This document shows, piece after piece, positions 54,603-64,000 of a stretch of DNA of 64,000 bases (position 1 is the first letter of the stretch; the number at the start of each line of letters is the position of its first letter). A program made the translations under genes and the position numbers. The stretch is from NCBI GenBank assembly GCA_050084985.1, contig JBITNC010000001.1, positions 139,686,001-139,750,000 of the forward strand. Direction: 5' to 3'. Source of the stretch: Nageia nagi (Eukaryota; Pinophyta). The notes beneath the pieces are model-generated. The model was given only the letters and a program-made list of their open reading frames with translations. It did no database searches and was not told the DNA's origin.

Positions 54603-56368
54603 TATGTGAAATTAAAAGCATTGAAATTGCATAATCCAAAGAAGTTTAGAGAAGAGAAGAAAATTTTCAAATTTTCAACACTAAAGTAGACTTATCTTTT
54701 TCAATCAATATGTCGAGTATGATATATATATTTTCCCCCATTTGGTCTTGTATTTCCCCTAGCTCTAGCTTCTTCAAGGAATCAAGCCAAAAATTAGAAT
54801 CCCTATATGAGGAAAGTACCTCTATTTAGGTCCTACTCTCCTAGATAATACCTTTTTGAGAACAATCCAACATAATACTCGTATAGATCATATCCAATGA
54901 AAGAATAATCAATTTAAAGAGAAAATATGAAATAAATATAATATCCATTATATTACTATGGTCATTGAGACACATAGTTATATTGAACCATGATTATCAA
55001 GTTGATGAGGTCCTTTCATACCCCAACTTTGGAATAACCTACAATTTGTAAAAGATTTTTCTCATGGAGTGACCATGGAATCAAAGATATTTATTAGCAT
55101 AATATTGAATTTTTATCCATCATTGAGATTATTCCATTTAACTTCCATAAAAAGTACCTAATATTCAAATATACATTGACCTTACTTATTAATTTAGCAC
55201 ATTTAATCTCGTTGAATTTATTGACTTTATTATTTTCAAAGTAAAGGTACATCATTAACAATGTTATTTTTGTAGAATTTCATAACCATGTCTTTTGAAA
55301 TTTTATTTATTATTCCCATTATAGTGGATATTTGTGAAATAATGGTATTTTCAAAAAGATATTCAAGGATTTTTAGAATGCATAAGTTACAATGAATTTA
55401 TAATAGATACACATTGTTAATAGCATGAAAATAGGAATATCAGGTTTGCAAACTTGAATTACAATCAATTAACAAAAAGTAATCACATTTAGAATCATAA
55501 ATATCATGAAAGAATATTTTCACATAACACAATTTTTTTGCACAAGCAAAATTTGAACCTATATGCCTTTGGTCTTCACATAAGCCATAATATTTCAACA
55601 TAAGCATAATATTAACCCTTTTGAACTATTAAAACCATTATAGCATTATTGAGATTTGAAAGAAACTATAATTTTACATTAATCACATTGTTAACAATGT
55701 TAAAATGATAAAATTGAATGTTCAAAAAAGGAGCATATTCAATTGGCACTGAGTAATTGCAATTCATATATTCAATATTTCAAAATTATGTCTATACCAA
55801 AAATCAAAATTTTGCACATGCCTTTATTTTTATCAAGTTTGACAATTTATAATTTCATCTTTTTCATCATGTAACTTCTATCATATGCACCTATTTGGAA
55901 CAAACGAAAATAGAAACACAGTCTAGGAGTTGAATTGCTTACCAATTTTCTATAAACCATGCTGCTATTCGCATGCATTCAATATAAAAATCATGAAAAA
56001 TAGAACATAATCAATTTTAGTATGAATACATAATGTAAAAATTCAATATTGCTATATTTACCATTTGTGATCATCATGTGCAATTAATATAATTTCATGC
56101 ATTTTCCCCACATAAGTCACCATTGTGTAAGCATTATCATTAATATTTTAGGGGTGATTCATTTAGGCTAGGGTTCAATGCAAAATTAAATTAAAAGGGG
56201 TTAATCATTAGCATTTGATATTTCTCTCCTATCATTTTCCTATCTAGTGATCATTATTGAGATTATGACTCTTCCTTCCATCTTGGCATTGATCTCCTTC
56301 TCACTACCATTGATTTCATTTATGACCTCATTACTCTAGCTATTTGATTTGCTCACTTTCTTGTTGAG
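54603..56368. other. Tat-C non-coding region downstream of the PMD gene start
   Basis: AT-rich, no domain in either strand. In Tat-A and Tat-B the corresponding place holds the 192-bp tandem repeat, which I do not see here. It may include the former promoter of the antisense gene. Confidence 0.4.
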
Positions 56369-58707
56369 ATGGCAGATGATGGATGGCATGCACTAGAGAG
56401 GCCTTTGACTTGACGTAAAGGATATATTATAGAGTATTTGCATAGTATCCCTTTTGACCATGTAGTAAGTTTTTACCTTTTTTGATTTCTTTTTAATTTT
56501 CTTGCTTTCAAATTTACCATATTTCATATGTTTTGAAATCTTAGGGCTTCCTTTTTCTATCATTTTTCCCTTAGCAAGGTCATTTGGCATTTTATTTTTG
56601 CTATTCCCTTAAATTTTGTAGCCATTTATAGTCATTTTGCTTTTCATCTTCGTAGGGATTCTGGCAAGGTGTACTTTTGAGCGATTGTTATTTGATAAAA
56701 TCTTTTTTTTTCATCACATTCATGCTTCCAAGATATTTTTGGATACATTGTGTTAGACTTTCATCTTTAGTGTAGTTATAGCTTGAGTTCTCACACTTAC
56801 TAATATGAATTTCAATTTTTTTAATATTGCAAGAGTGCAAGATAACCATTAGTGGTGGAGCCATATCTATTGAATCATTAGAGAAAGCTAGGGAGTGGGC
56901 CAAATTAGTTGAGGAGGATGATATTCTCATGAGGTTAGGTTATATAATCTTGTTGTGGTCGATCATGTTGAAAATGACCTCCCTCTTCTTTTAGCATTAG
57001 TTGACCATTAGGACTAAGATACCAACACCTTTCACCTGCCCCTAGGTGAAATTACCATTACAGTTCTTAATGTATACCAAATATGAGGCGTGGCTATTCA
57101 TGGATAGCTTATTTAGTAAGTCAAAGTATCAAACAATGGGCTAGATAGAGATATGTGGGGTGGTTCATAGGAGAGAAAGATCATGATTGGAAGCATAGGA
57201 CCTCCCACTTGCATGAAGTGTGAAGGTTTGCATCTCCTTCCAGGCACCTAAGACTCCTAGTTGCCTTAATTATTGCTACCTATCTTTTTCCATATAAGAG
57301 TAGCTCTACTTTTCCATTGGGTATAGTTTGGATCATAAAAGATATTTATGCTAGGGGCACATGGTATGCTAGGGGCACATGGTATGCTTGGGCACCTATG
57401 GTTTTGGCTCAAATATATAAGGACATGCATAATTTTGTGTTAGTGGAAAAGTTCAATATTACCATTACACATGAGAGTTTGTTGTAGATGTGGGCCTATG
57501 AGAAGATTACTATGTTCAGATCAATGGAAATCTAGAGAGCTAGGGGGATCCTACAGATGCAACTATTTTATGCTAAATTTCTATAATTCATGGATATAGA
57601 TATCCATGCACACAAGAGGCTATACGATGAGATATAGATAGGCTATAGCTAGAGGACCTAATGTGGGTTTTCTATTCTAGTTAAGTATGGGATGAGAATG
57701 CCCATCAATTGGTATGGGTGAGACAATAATGCTTTCTTCATAGTAGAAGGAAGATTATGGAGTAGTACTTATCACAACATATGTTCATACAGTTTAGTAT
57801 TTGAAAGGTTATTCCACCTACTCCTATATACTACATTAGATAGAGAGTGAAGAGGGATGTTCTGCAAGGGGAACAAATTATGCTTACGTGGGTTACTACA
57901 TGAAAGGAACTGCACATAGTGGATCCCATAGAGCCCATCCTATGGCTCTAGGAATTGCTAAAGGATATATGGCATGGTAGGCTATGATGAGACCAATGCC
58001 ATTAGGTATCGATGAGGATGATGATGATGATGTGGAGATGGTTGTGCTGCCCTTAGAAGAGTCTTCCAATGAGAATGATCAGAATGTGTACAACCTTATA
58101 CATGATATTCCAGTGTAAGAGCATCCATTTAATGTAATACCAAGGTTGGATACATTAGTTAAATCCCTACCACTTGTTTTAGTAGGTAAAACTCTATTAC
58201 ACACTTGTATATTTATGACATTTTTTATTTTTGGTTAACATACTATGGATAACTGACTAAATTATGAATTATATGTGTTTTACAAGAGAGATGACCACTC
58301 AAATTGCTACCCTAAAGGTAGATATTAAGAGACTAAATCCCTTCGAGGCTGTGGTTTCTGGTCTACAAGCACAACTTTCAACTCTTCAATCCATAGTTGC
58401 AACGAGGGATGCTCAAATAGCATCCATGGATTATATATTAAAGAGATTGTAGGAGAGAGTTGACATGCCCCCACCAAATGAAAAATGGGCATTTATACAA
58501 CAGTTAATGGATAAGATAGAGAAACATGATAAGGATATCATTACACTTATGAGTAAATATGAGAGACCTAAGGCAATAATGGCCTCTCATTGTATTAGTT
58601 TCAATGAGGTGTCAGGTGGGATGTACATTTCTGGATAAAGTAGTGGTAGTAGGAGGATATCTAAGCCTAGTGAGGTAGGTAGTAGTGGCAGCAGTACATG
58701 CCACTAG
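56369..58707 (+). pseudogene. Plant mobile domain (PMD) protein gene, antisense within Tat-C
   Basis: First exon 56369-56464: MADDGWHALERPL, stop, RKGYIIEYLHSIPFDHV, ending at a good donor (GTAAGT). The PMD core starts near 56998: DTNTFHLPLGEITITVLNVY is the signature of the family (THTFHLP.GE.TITL.DV). Further on come LLVALIIATYLFPYKSSSTF and WYAWAPMVLAQIYKDMH, then MWAYEKITMF. An in-frame 18-bp duplication gives ARGTWY twice (57350-57385). The C-terminal part has an Asp-rich run near 58015, then a coiled-coil-like segment (58264-58452; QIATLKVDIKRL, VVSGLQAQLSTLQSIVATRD) and a Ser/Gly end. Stops and frameshifts are common. PMD proteins occur as host genes (MAIN/MAIL1) and in transposons. 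Role in the element unknown. Confidence 0.85.
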
Positions 58708-59771
58708 GTTGTACAATGAGACATGGTTACACCCTTTTTGATTATTTTATATATATGACCTTATTTAGCTCCCAATTCTATGTATACTTTTAAATGCATG
58801 CTCAATTTTTTACTTTTTGTATTTGAATGAATTATTTAATTGCTTATACAATTGTACCTATATGATTTACAATTTGAATTTCAAAGTACAAGTTTCAAAG
58901 TTGTAAACAATAAGCCATATATACCACTTCATGTTTTTTATTTGCAACTTTATCACATATTTCTATAAAATAATAATTCAACTTATAAAATGAAAATAAC
59001 TCATAGATGAACTAAATATATGATTACCTATTTGGAATATACAAACAATCATGAACTTAAGCGAAATTTTCAATTTTAGCAAATTTAAAACTTGATCACA
59101 TTCTCATAAGACGTCTCACGAGACCTTAAAGAAATAAGATATACTATCTATTTTTATTTTGGTTTGATATACATGCATTGTTAACATGTAAATAGTCACA
59201 TACTATTAATAATATGGGTTTTGAAGAATTTTCAAAAAACATATACGAGGGAAATGACCAAAATTTACTTAAAACATAGATAAAACCATCACATGACTGC
59301 TATGACAATGAAAAATACACATTTTATGATTTAAAAAATAACCTACTTATGGTACATTAGAATTTTTTTATTTTTTAAATTCAAGCAATAAATCTACATA
59401 TCTGGGATGCTTTAACAACCCATACACATTTTGCAGATGCAAGTAAAAAAATAAGTGCCTTTATGGTGGTATAATTTACATTGTTAACAGCATGCACAAA
59501 ATCTTGCATGTTGTTAGCAACATTCTTTTTATAAGTTTCACCACTTAGTTTTGTTTTCTCTTTATCACAACTCTTATTTTCTTATTATTTATGATCTCCA
59601 CATTCATTTCTATCAAAGAAATAATAATTCATACAATGCAAAGTACTTACCAGAACAATAAAGCCTTTTGGTTGTTGACTTATCTTTGGTAAGGGGTTCA
59701 TAAATATCTACAACTTTCCATTATCAAGATGTACTGATCCTTCTTCTATTTTAGGATATCATCCATCTAAA
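58708..59771. other. Tat-C spacer between the PMD gene and gag
   Basis: The two genes end toward each other here. No protease or RT remnant can be read on the minus strand after gag. AT-rich and otherwise featureless. Confidence 0.45.
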
Positions 59772-61829
59772 TTACTTTCTTATCAATAAAATCTTGAATG
59801 ATATTTCTAATACCATGCAATTTTTTGTTAGGTGCCATGGTGTCCTATGGTAATTGCAAAATTCTTCAAATCTATAATTTTTAGGAACACCATTAGGAAA
59901 GTGATGTTGAACCATTGGTGGAAACTCAATAATATCTTCTTTTAATAACACATTAAGAATATTATCAACAATATCAATTAGCTTAGTAAACTTCATTTTT
60001 GGTTTAGTCTTTTTTCTATCAACATTAGTTGTAGCAACTTCTAGTTTCTCCTTCTTTTCATACACTTGAGGTTTTTCTTTCTATTCATACACTTGAGATT
60101 TGTGATAACGTTTCTTATAAGTTTGCTTATACAATATTCCTTTTCAAGAAAAATATCTATCATTTTAGCTAATGTTAATCCATGATTAGATACAACCTAT
60201 ACTTTATACATAGGTAACAAGTATTTGTAAAAGTATTGTTTAAATCTTGCTCAAATAGATTTTATTTGCAATTTTTTCCATACTTTGCAAAATTAGGCAT
60301 AGATATATTAGGTAATTGCTTAATTTTACACAAATCCTTTAATTGAATTTTTTTGTGATATTATAACCAAGTTTTTTTTTTTAAATTTATGTATTAAATT
60401 ATCATACTTATCAATACTCTTTTAATGAAGACTAAAGTACTATTTTAATGCATCATCTTTCAAGCTACATGAAAATAATTTTTCAAGCATAACTCTATCA
60501 TAAACATATTCAATAGCTTCCTCTTGAAATTTTCTAACATGCATTTTTAGATCTTATAAACCATAAAATTTCATAAATTTCACACTTTTGTTACTAAAAA
60601 ACAACTTAGAAACAATTCTATCAATCAATGGATACTTCAAGCAATATAAGAAATCATCTTCATCATCCTTATGCATATCTTTTCCTAAGTTCTCAATCCT
60701 TTCCTTGATTATGTTTCCATTATTTGGCACTATAGGAGGTTGCTTTGGTTGTCAATTTTGCACTATACTTATATTGGTCTTTAGGGCTGGTGGTGGGATT
60801 TGTGGTGGTGCATTGCTATTTTGAGAGGTTGGTTTATTTACTTGATTTATTCTAAGTTCATCCTCTTTTAGTGGAACAAATGGTCATATCTTATGTATTC
60901 TTTCATGTTCAATGTTATCAATAAATTCTAATATAAAATCTAATTGTTGAACCTCATTAGACTTTTGAAAGTAATCAATTTCTTGAGCTTGTAAAATAGC
61001 AACAACCTTTATATCATGCTCTTCTTTTGACCAATAAGATTATGTACATAAGCATTATTAATTATAGTAGAAACTTGTTTAGCAATAGTTTCTACAGGTT
61101 CATCACCAAATAAAATGTTCTTATCTTTGGCCCTATTAGAACCCTCAAGAATCATACCTGGATTATGATCCTCATAATGAATTACCGAGGTTTAAACTTT
61201 GCTTCGCTCTCCTCATATAATCCTCAATGATCACTTCTTTTAGAGGTTTAAGATCCTCTTCTTCAACATTTTTAGTAGCATGTGTACAATCCATGCCATT
61301 AATGATATTTTTCTTGATGGTAAGAGCCCTTCGTTTTAAAAGATCCTGCATTTTCATAAGAAAATAAACTATTTAAGGATTACAGAGTTGCAGAATCCAC
61401 TTCTAATAACTCATAATTTGTTAGGATATCTATAACTTCTTTAGCAATGTTAGTAAGACAATACTCCAACTTTTCTTATTAGATAGCAATTCCTTTACTG
61501 ATCCAACATGTCTAGAAATTTTGTCCAATTTTCAATTTTAGCATCACTATCAGAAGTATCACTATGGCTTCCTAGACTTACATTATTAAAATCATAATCA
61601 TTGAAAGACATATAACCTTTTAGGGGTTTTTTCCAATAATTAGTTCATTCTTTTTCTAGAATTTGTAGATTCAGATATCATTATCCTCATCAATATCCAT
61701 TCTTTATCATTAGGATCAAGCTTCTACATTTGTATAAGTAAATCAAGGTTTAACCCTAACACTTCTCCTAATCTAATCAAAATGGACCTTACTTCTAGAA
61801 ACCCTACATTGTTCTTCATTCAAATTCAT
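59772..61829 (-). pseudogene. Tat-C Gag
   Basis: Likely start ATG 61829 (MNLNEEQCRVSRSK). The Retrotrans_gag core near 60400-60630 reads LFFSNKSVKFMKFYGL, LKMHVRKFQEEAIEYVYDRV, MLEKLFSCSLKDDALK and YFSLH-stop-KSIDKYDNLI. Near 60190-60300 follow VWKKLQIKSI and YLLPMYKV. The zinc-binding end FEEFCNYHRTPWHLTKNCMV (59790-59850) has the Cys-His-His-Cys layout of Tat-type Gag. Many stops and frame changes. The family is that of Tat-A and Tat-B Gag but clearly diverged. Confidence 0.88.
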
Positions 61830-61990
61830 CTTTGGAATATAGGCATTAACAAACCCTAGTTTTTGTCATTTTACCTCAAAGCAACAAAAATCTAAGCACC
61901 TTGAGTAAGGGATAGAGATAAAATTAACATGAAAGGATTCATAACTCCTAAGAAGGGATGCCCTAGAATGGAATCTTGTGTGTAAGAATG

Positions 61991-62002
61991 TTGGGTTCAC
62001 TA
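61991..62002 (-). other. Tat-C primer binding site, degraded
   Basis: Minus-strand TAGTGAACCCAA sits 3 nt inside the LTR, the same spacing as in Tat-B, where it reads TGGTGAACCTGA. Confidence 0.6.
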
Positions 62003-62005
62003 AAA

Positions 62006-62705
62006 TGTAGAACCTAAATTGTGTAAAATATGAATATACATAATAAGTAAATTGGACTTCAATATAAGAACTAGATATGTACACTATATTAGATACAACA
62101 ATAATACATAAAAACATGCATATGATATGAAGTGTATGTCAATCCTAAAAAAAAATGGCAATGGATATTTGGAGGATGGGATGATTGGAGACAAGATTGT
62201 AATGGATCTTTGTATGCATGGATCAATAGCCTCTGCCACTAAAATATGAAATCCTAAATTCTTAGGATGCATGCGGTTAATAGTGTTAAATATGAATAAT
62301 TATGGAGTGCATAAAAGATAGAAAGTTTCAAAGCTTAGAGTATAATAATTTCTCATAATAGGTGGCATATAAAGACATTGTTGCTTGATAATATAAGGAG
62401 ACAACCCCCTATCAGAGATCTTGTAATATCAAAGAGTTTTGATATGTGGAGGTCAACCTATTCCACTCACATATATAGCCTACAAAGACATGGAGATGAG
62501 TGAAGGATGACCTCTAGCAATAATATAAAACTTTATTATATTCAAGATAAATTAAAATATGAACTATAGCGTATGACATTGCATTGACCCTAGCATATTG
62601 TAATATCAACTTTATCTTGGACATTTGTAATACTGCAATAAATCATTTAGGAAGTTTAAATATGATTTATTAAATAAATAATAAATCATTTTTTAGGTAT
62701 ATACA
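62006..62705 (-). repeat. Tat-C 5' LTR
   Basis: 700 bp, TGTAGAACCTAAATTGTG to TTTAGGTATATACA. Differences from the other LTR include many substitutions and small indels, so the insertion is old. Confidence 0.9.
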
Positions 62706-63223
62706 TTTTTAGTTATCCATATGTGAGGAACTCATAAGTGCTTATGTTGTATTTCTTATATTCACCAACACATACTTTATACATCTGGTGACTATGAGTA
62801 TTTTCTTGGCATCTTTGTGATGACTTATAGTGCACCATTATCAGTTTATAGATTCTATTAATTGATTCATTTATCTTATGTTAATATGAATGTTTATATG
62901 ATGCATCTAATTGATCTTATTTATGAGTTGCTTGTAGATTGTAGGTTTCTTCTTAAAAATGCATGTCATCTACTTTGAGTGGGTAGGATCATGGAGGCTC
63001 ATCATGTCAACCTGTTGTTAAATGACTACTTTGTATAGTGAAATCAGTTATGGTTAATGATTGTATGGTAAACCATTTTATCAAATGGTAATGTAATGAG
63101 CCTCAATCTAAGATCTTGCTTAATTCTCAAATATGTGAATGTTCTCATCTTCAATTGTATCTTTATGGAGGAGAAATCTCTCTTTCTTCTCTCCACTCTA
63201 TCCCATATTACATTAAAGAGGAG
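62706..63223. other. DNA between Tat-C and the terminal LTR
   Basis: No reading frame is recognisable. The first bases (TTAGTTATCCATATGTGAGGAACT) loosely resemble the 63-bp unit of the Copia-3 LTR, which would fit Tat-C having split that LTR. A polypurine tract-like ATTAAAGAGGAG (63212-63223) closes the stretch. Confidence 0.4.
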
Positions 63224-64000
63224 TGTTAGAATGTATAATGCATTATTGTAAAGTTTATTAATGTAATTCCTTAATACTTAAAGGTATTCTAGATATCTTA
63301 AGTATTTAGTAAATATGGTAATGTAAATTCATAATTACTTAAAAGTATCCCTACATATCTTTGAAGTATTTATGAATAAAATATTCTAACTTGTCCTACA
63401 CTCCATCTCATGGACATGCCCCTTGGGTAAAACGGGTGATGCATGGCATGACTTTGTATAATGGTTAAAAAAATGATCTAAGGGAGGATTTTGTCTTATA
63501 AATAAAGGGCCCTCTCTTTGAGATTACTCACTCAAGTTTGTAGTATTCTTATGCTCTAGGATTGTTAGGACAAGTAGGAAGAGTTGTTGTAAGATAGTGC
63601 ACTTTGAGAATAAGGATCTTAAATTAGTGGATGTACTCCCATTGTTGAAGGAACCACTTTATATTGGTGTTATATTTGTAAGATTGGCTATCTTTTTTAT
63701 GATATTATGATGATGGTATAGATAGATTTCATGAGATCTTGGTTGAATAGAGATTTAGTCATTTAGGCTTAGTTCTCTTAAATCTTCAAAAACAAACCTA
63801 TCCTATTTGGTCCCAATATCGGTTTCCTCTTGCTAACTTTCTAGAAGCTCAATGGTTTACTTGATTTAATTTCCAAGCAATGCTAATAGAGTTTTGAAAA
63901 GGCTAGATCAGGCTATGTTGTATGAAAGTGATATTTTTCATTTTGATAGACTTTCCCTCACTTTTCCCTTTGTTTTTGTATTCCAATACCACTATGCCTG
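63224..64000 (+). repeat. LTR of another retrotransposon, runs off the window
   Basis: TGTTAGAATGTATAATGC follows directly on a purine-rich AAAGAGGAG, the usual layout of a 3' LTR start on the plus strand. The other end is not seen, and no paired LTR is in the window. Confidence 0.55.
63497..63504 (+). promoter_or_regulatory. Candidate LTR TATA box
   Basis: TATAAATA followed by AAGGGCCCTCTC, about 273 bp into the LTR, the normal distance for a U3 promoter. Confidence 0.55.

Larger units (their letters stand above)
53878..62705 (-). mobile_element. Tat-C: gypsy derivative with gag and antisense PMD gene, no pol
   Basis: 8828 bp between two LTRs of about 700 bp. In minus orientation: 5' LTR, PBS-like site, gag, about 1 kb of non-coding DNA, a plus-strand plant mobile domain gene, more non-coding DNA, polypurine tract, 3' LTR. 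No protease, RT, RNase H or integrase motif is visible. LTR ends and polypurine tract match Tat-A and Tat-B. The outside 5-mers are ATTTC and TTTTT, so no clear target duplication. The left flank is the Copia-3 LTR. Confidence 0.85.

Noticed and set aside
56393-56590. 65-codon minus-strand frame
   Set aside because: Opposite the first exon and intron of the PMD gene; Lys-rich composition from AT-rich DNA, no motif.
53873-62710. Target site duplication of Tat-C
   Set aside because: Flanks ATTTC and TTTTT agree at only three T positions, no better than expected in AT-rich DNA.

Overview
This window is AT-rich nuclear DNA of a seed or other land plant, and almost all of it is a graveyard of nested transposable elements. 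The plant assignment rests on the element families: SIRE-like and Tork-like Ty1/copia, Tat-lineage Ty3/gypsy with a second RNase H, an L1-type LINE, a CACTA element, and PPR and plant-mobile-domain gene fragments. A large-genome plant such as a gymnosperm would fit, but the sequence does not prove it. I found no intact host gene, rRNA or tRNA gene, or CRISPR array. Every coding region carries stops or frameshifts.

Layout. 1-9.87 kb: AT-rich DNA with a dispersed repeat copy, a gypsy RT scrap, a gypsy integrase-tail scrap, two short exon-like open stretches and a microsatellite. 9.88-11.06 kb: a foldback element with arms of about 450-500 bp. 11.03-21.74 kb: the 3' half of a LINE, split by a full-length copia element (Copia-1, 11299-20732, minus strand) whose LTRs, PBS, PPT and near-perfect target duplication are all visible. 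21.7-24.57 kb: AT-rich DNA with the second copy of the dispersed repeat.

24576-40081: Tat-type gypsy element A (minus strand), bounded by the perfect duplication ATACC. It has lost RT to integrase core, and it is interrupted at 27268-37472 by a cluster: a plus-strand chromovirus-like gypsy with 5' LTR and PBS, a less decayed minus-strand gypsy fragment, a decayed PPR gene and unassigned DNA. About 40.75-47.88 kb: Tat element B, with gag, protease, RT, two RNase H domains and an integrase whose three catalytic residues are all replaced. Its 5' LTR is cut by Copia-2 (47883-51464, Tork-like, minus strand), which runs into a 100-N assembly gap. Right of the gap is the tail of a plus-strand copia element (Copia-3). 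Its LTR holds a 1054-bp CACTA element carrying a PPR gene piece and, further on, Tat element C (53878-62705).

Tat-C is the most interesting object. Its two LTRs, PBS-like site and PPT match the A/B family, and it has gag but no visible pol. In place of pol it carries, on the opposite strand, a decayed plant-mobile-domain gene with a coiled-coil tail. It looks like a non-autonomous gag-plus-antisense-PMD derivative mobilised by A/B-type relatives. The window ends in another LTR (from 63224) with a TATA box.

How the pieces relate: A, B and C share LTR end sequences and PPTs, and A and B share a 3' untranslated tandem repeat of about 192 bp. So they are one family at different stages of deletion. 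Insertion order can be read from interruptions: LINE before Copia-1 and before the foldback; Tat-A before the 27-37 kb cluster; Tat-B before Copia-2; Copia-3 before CACTA and probably before Tat-C.
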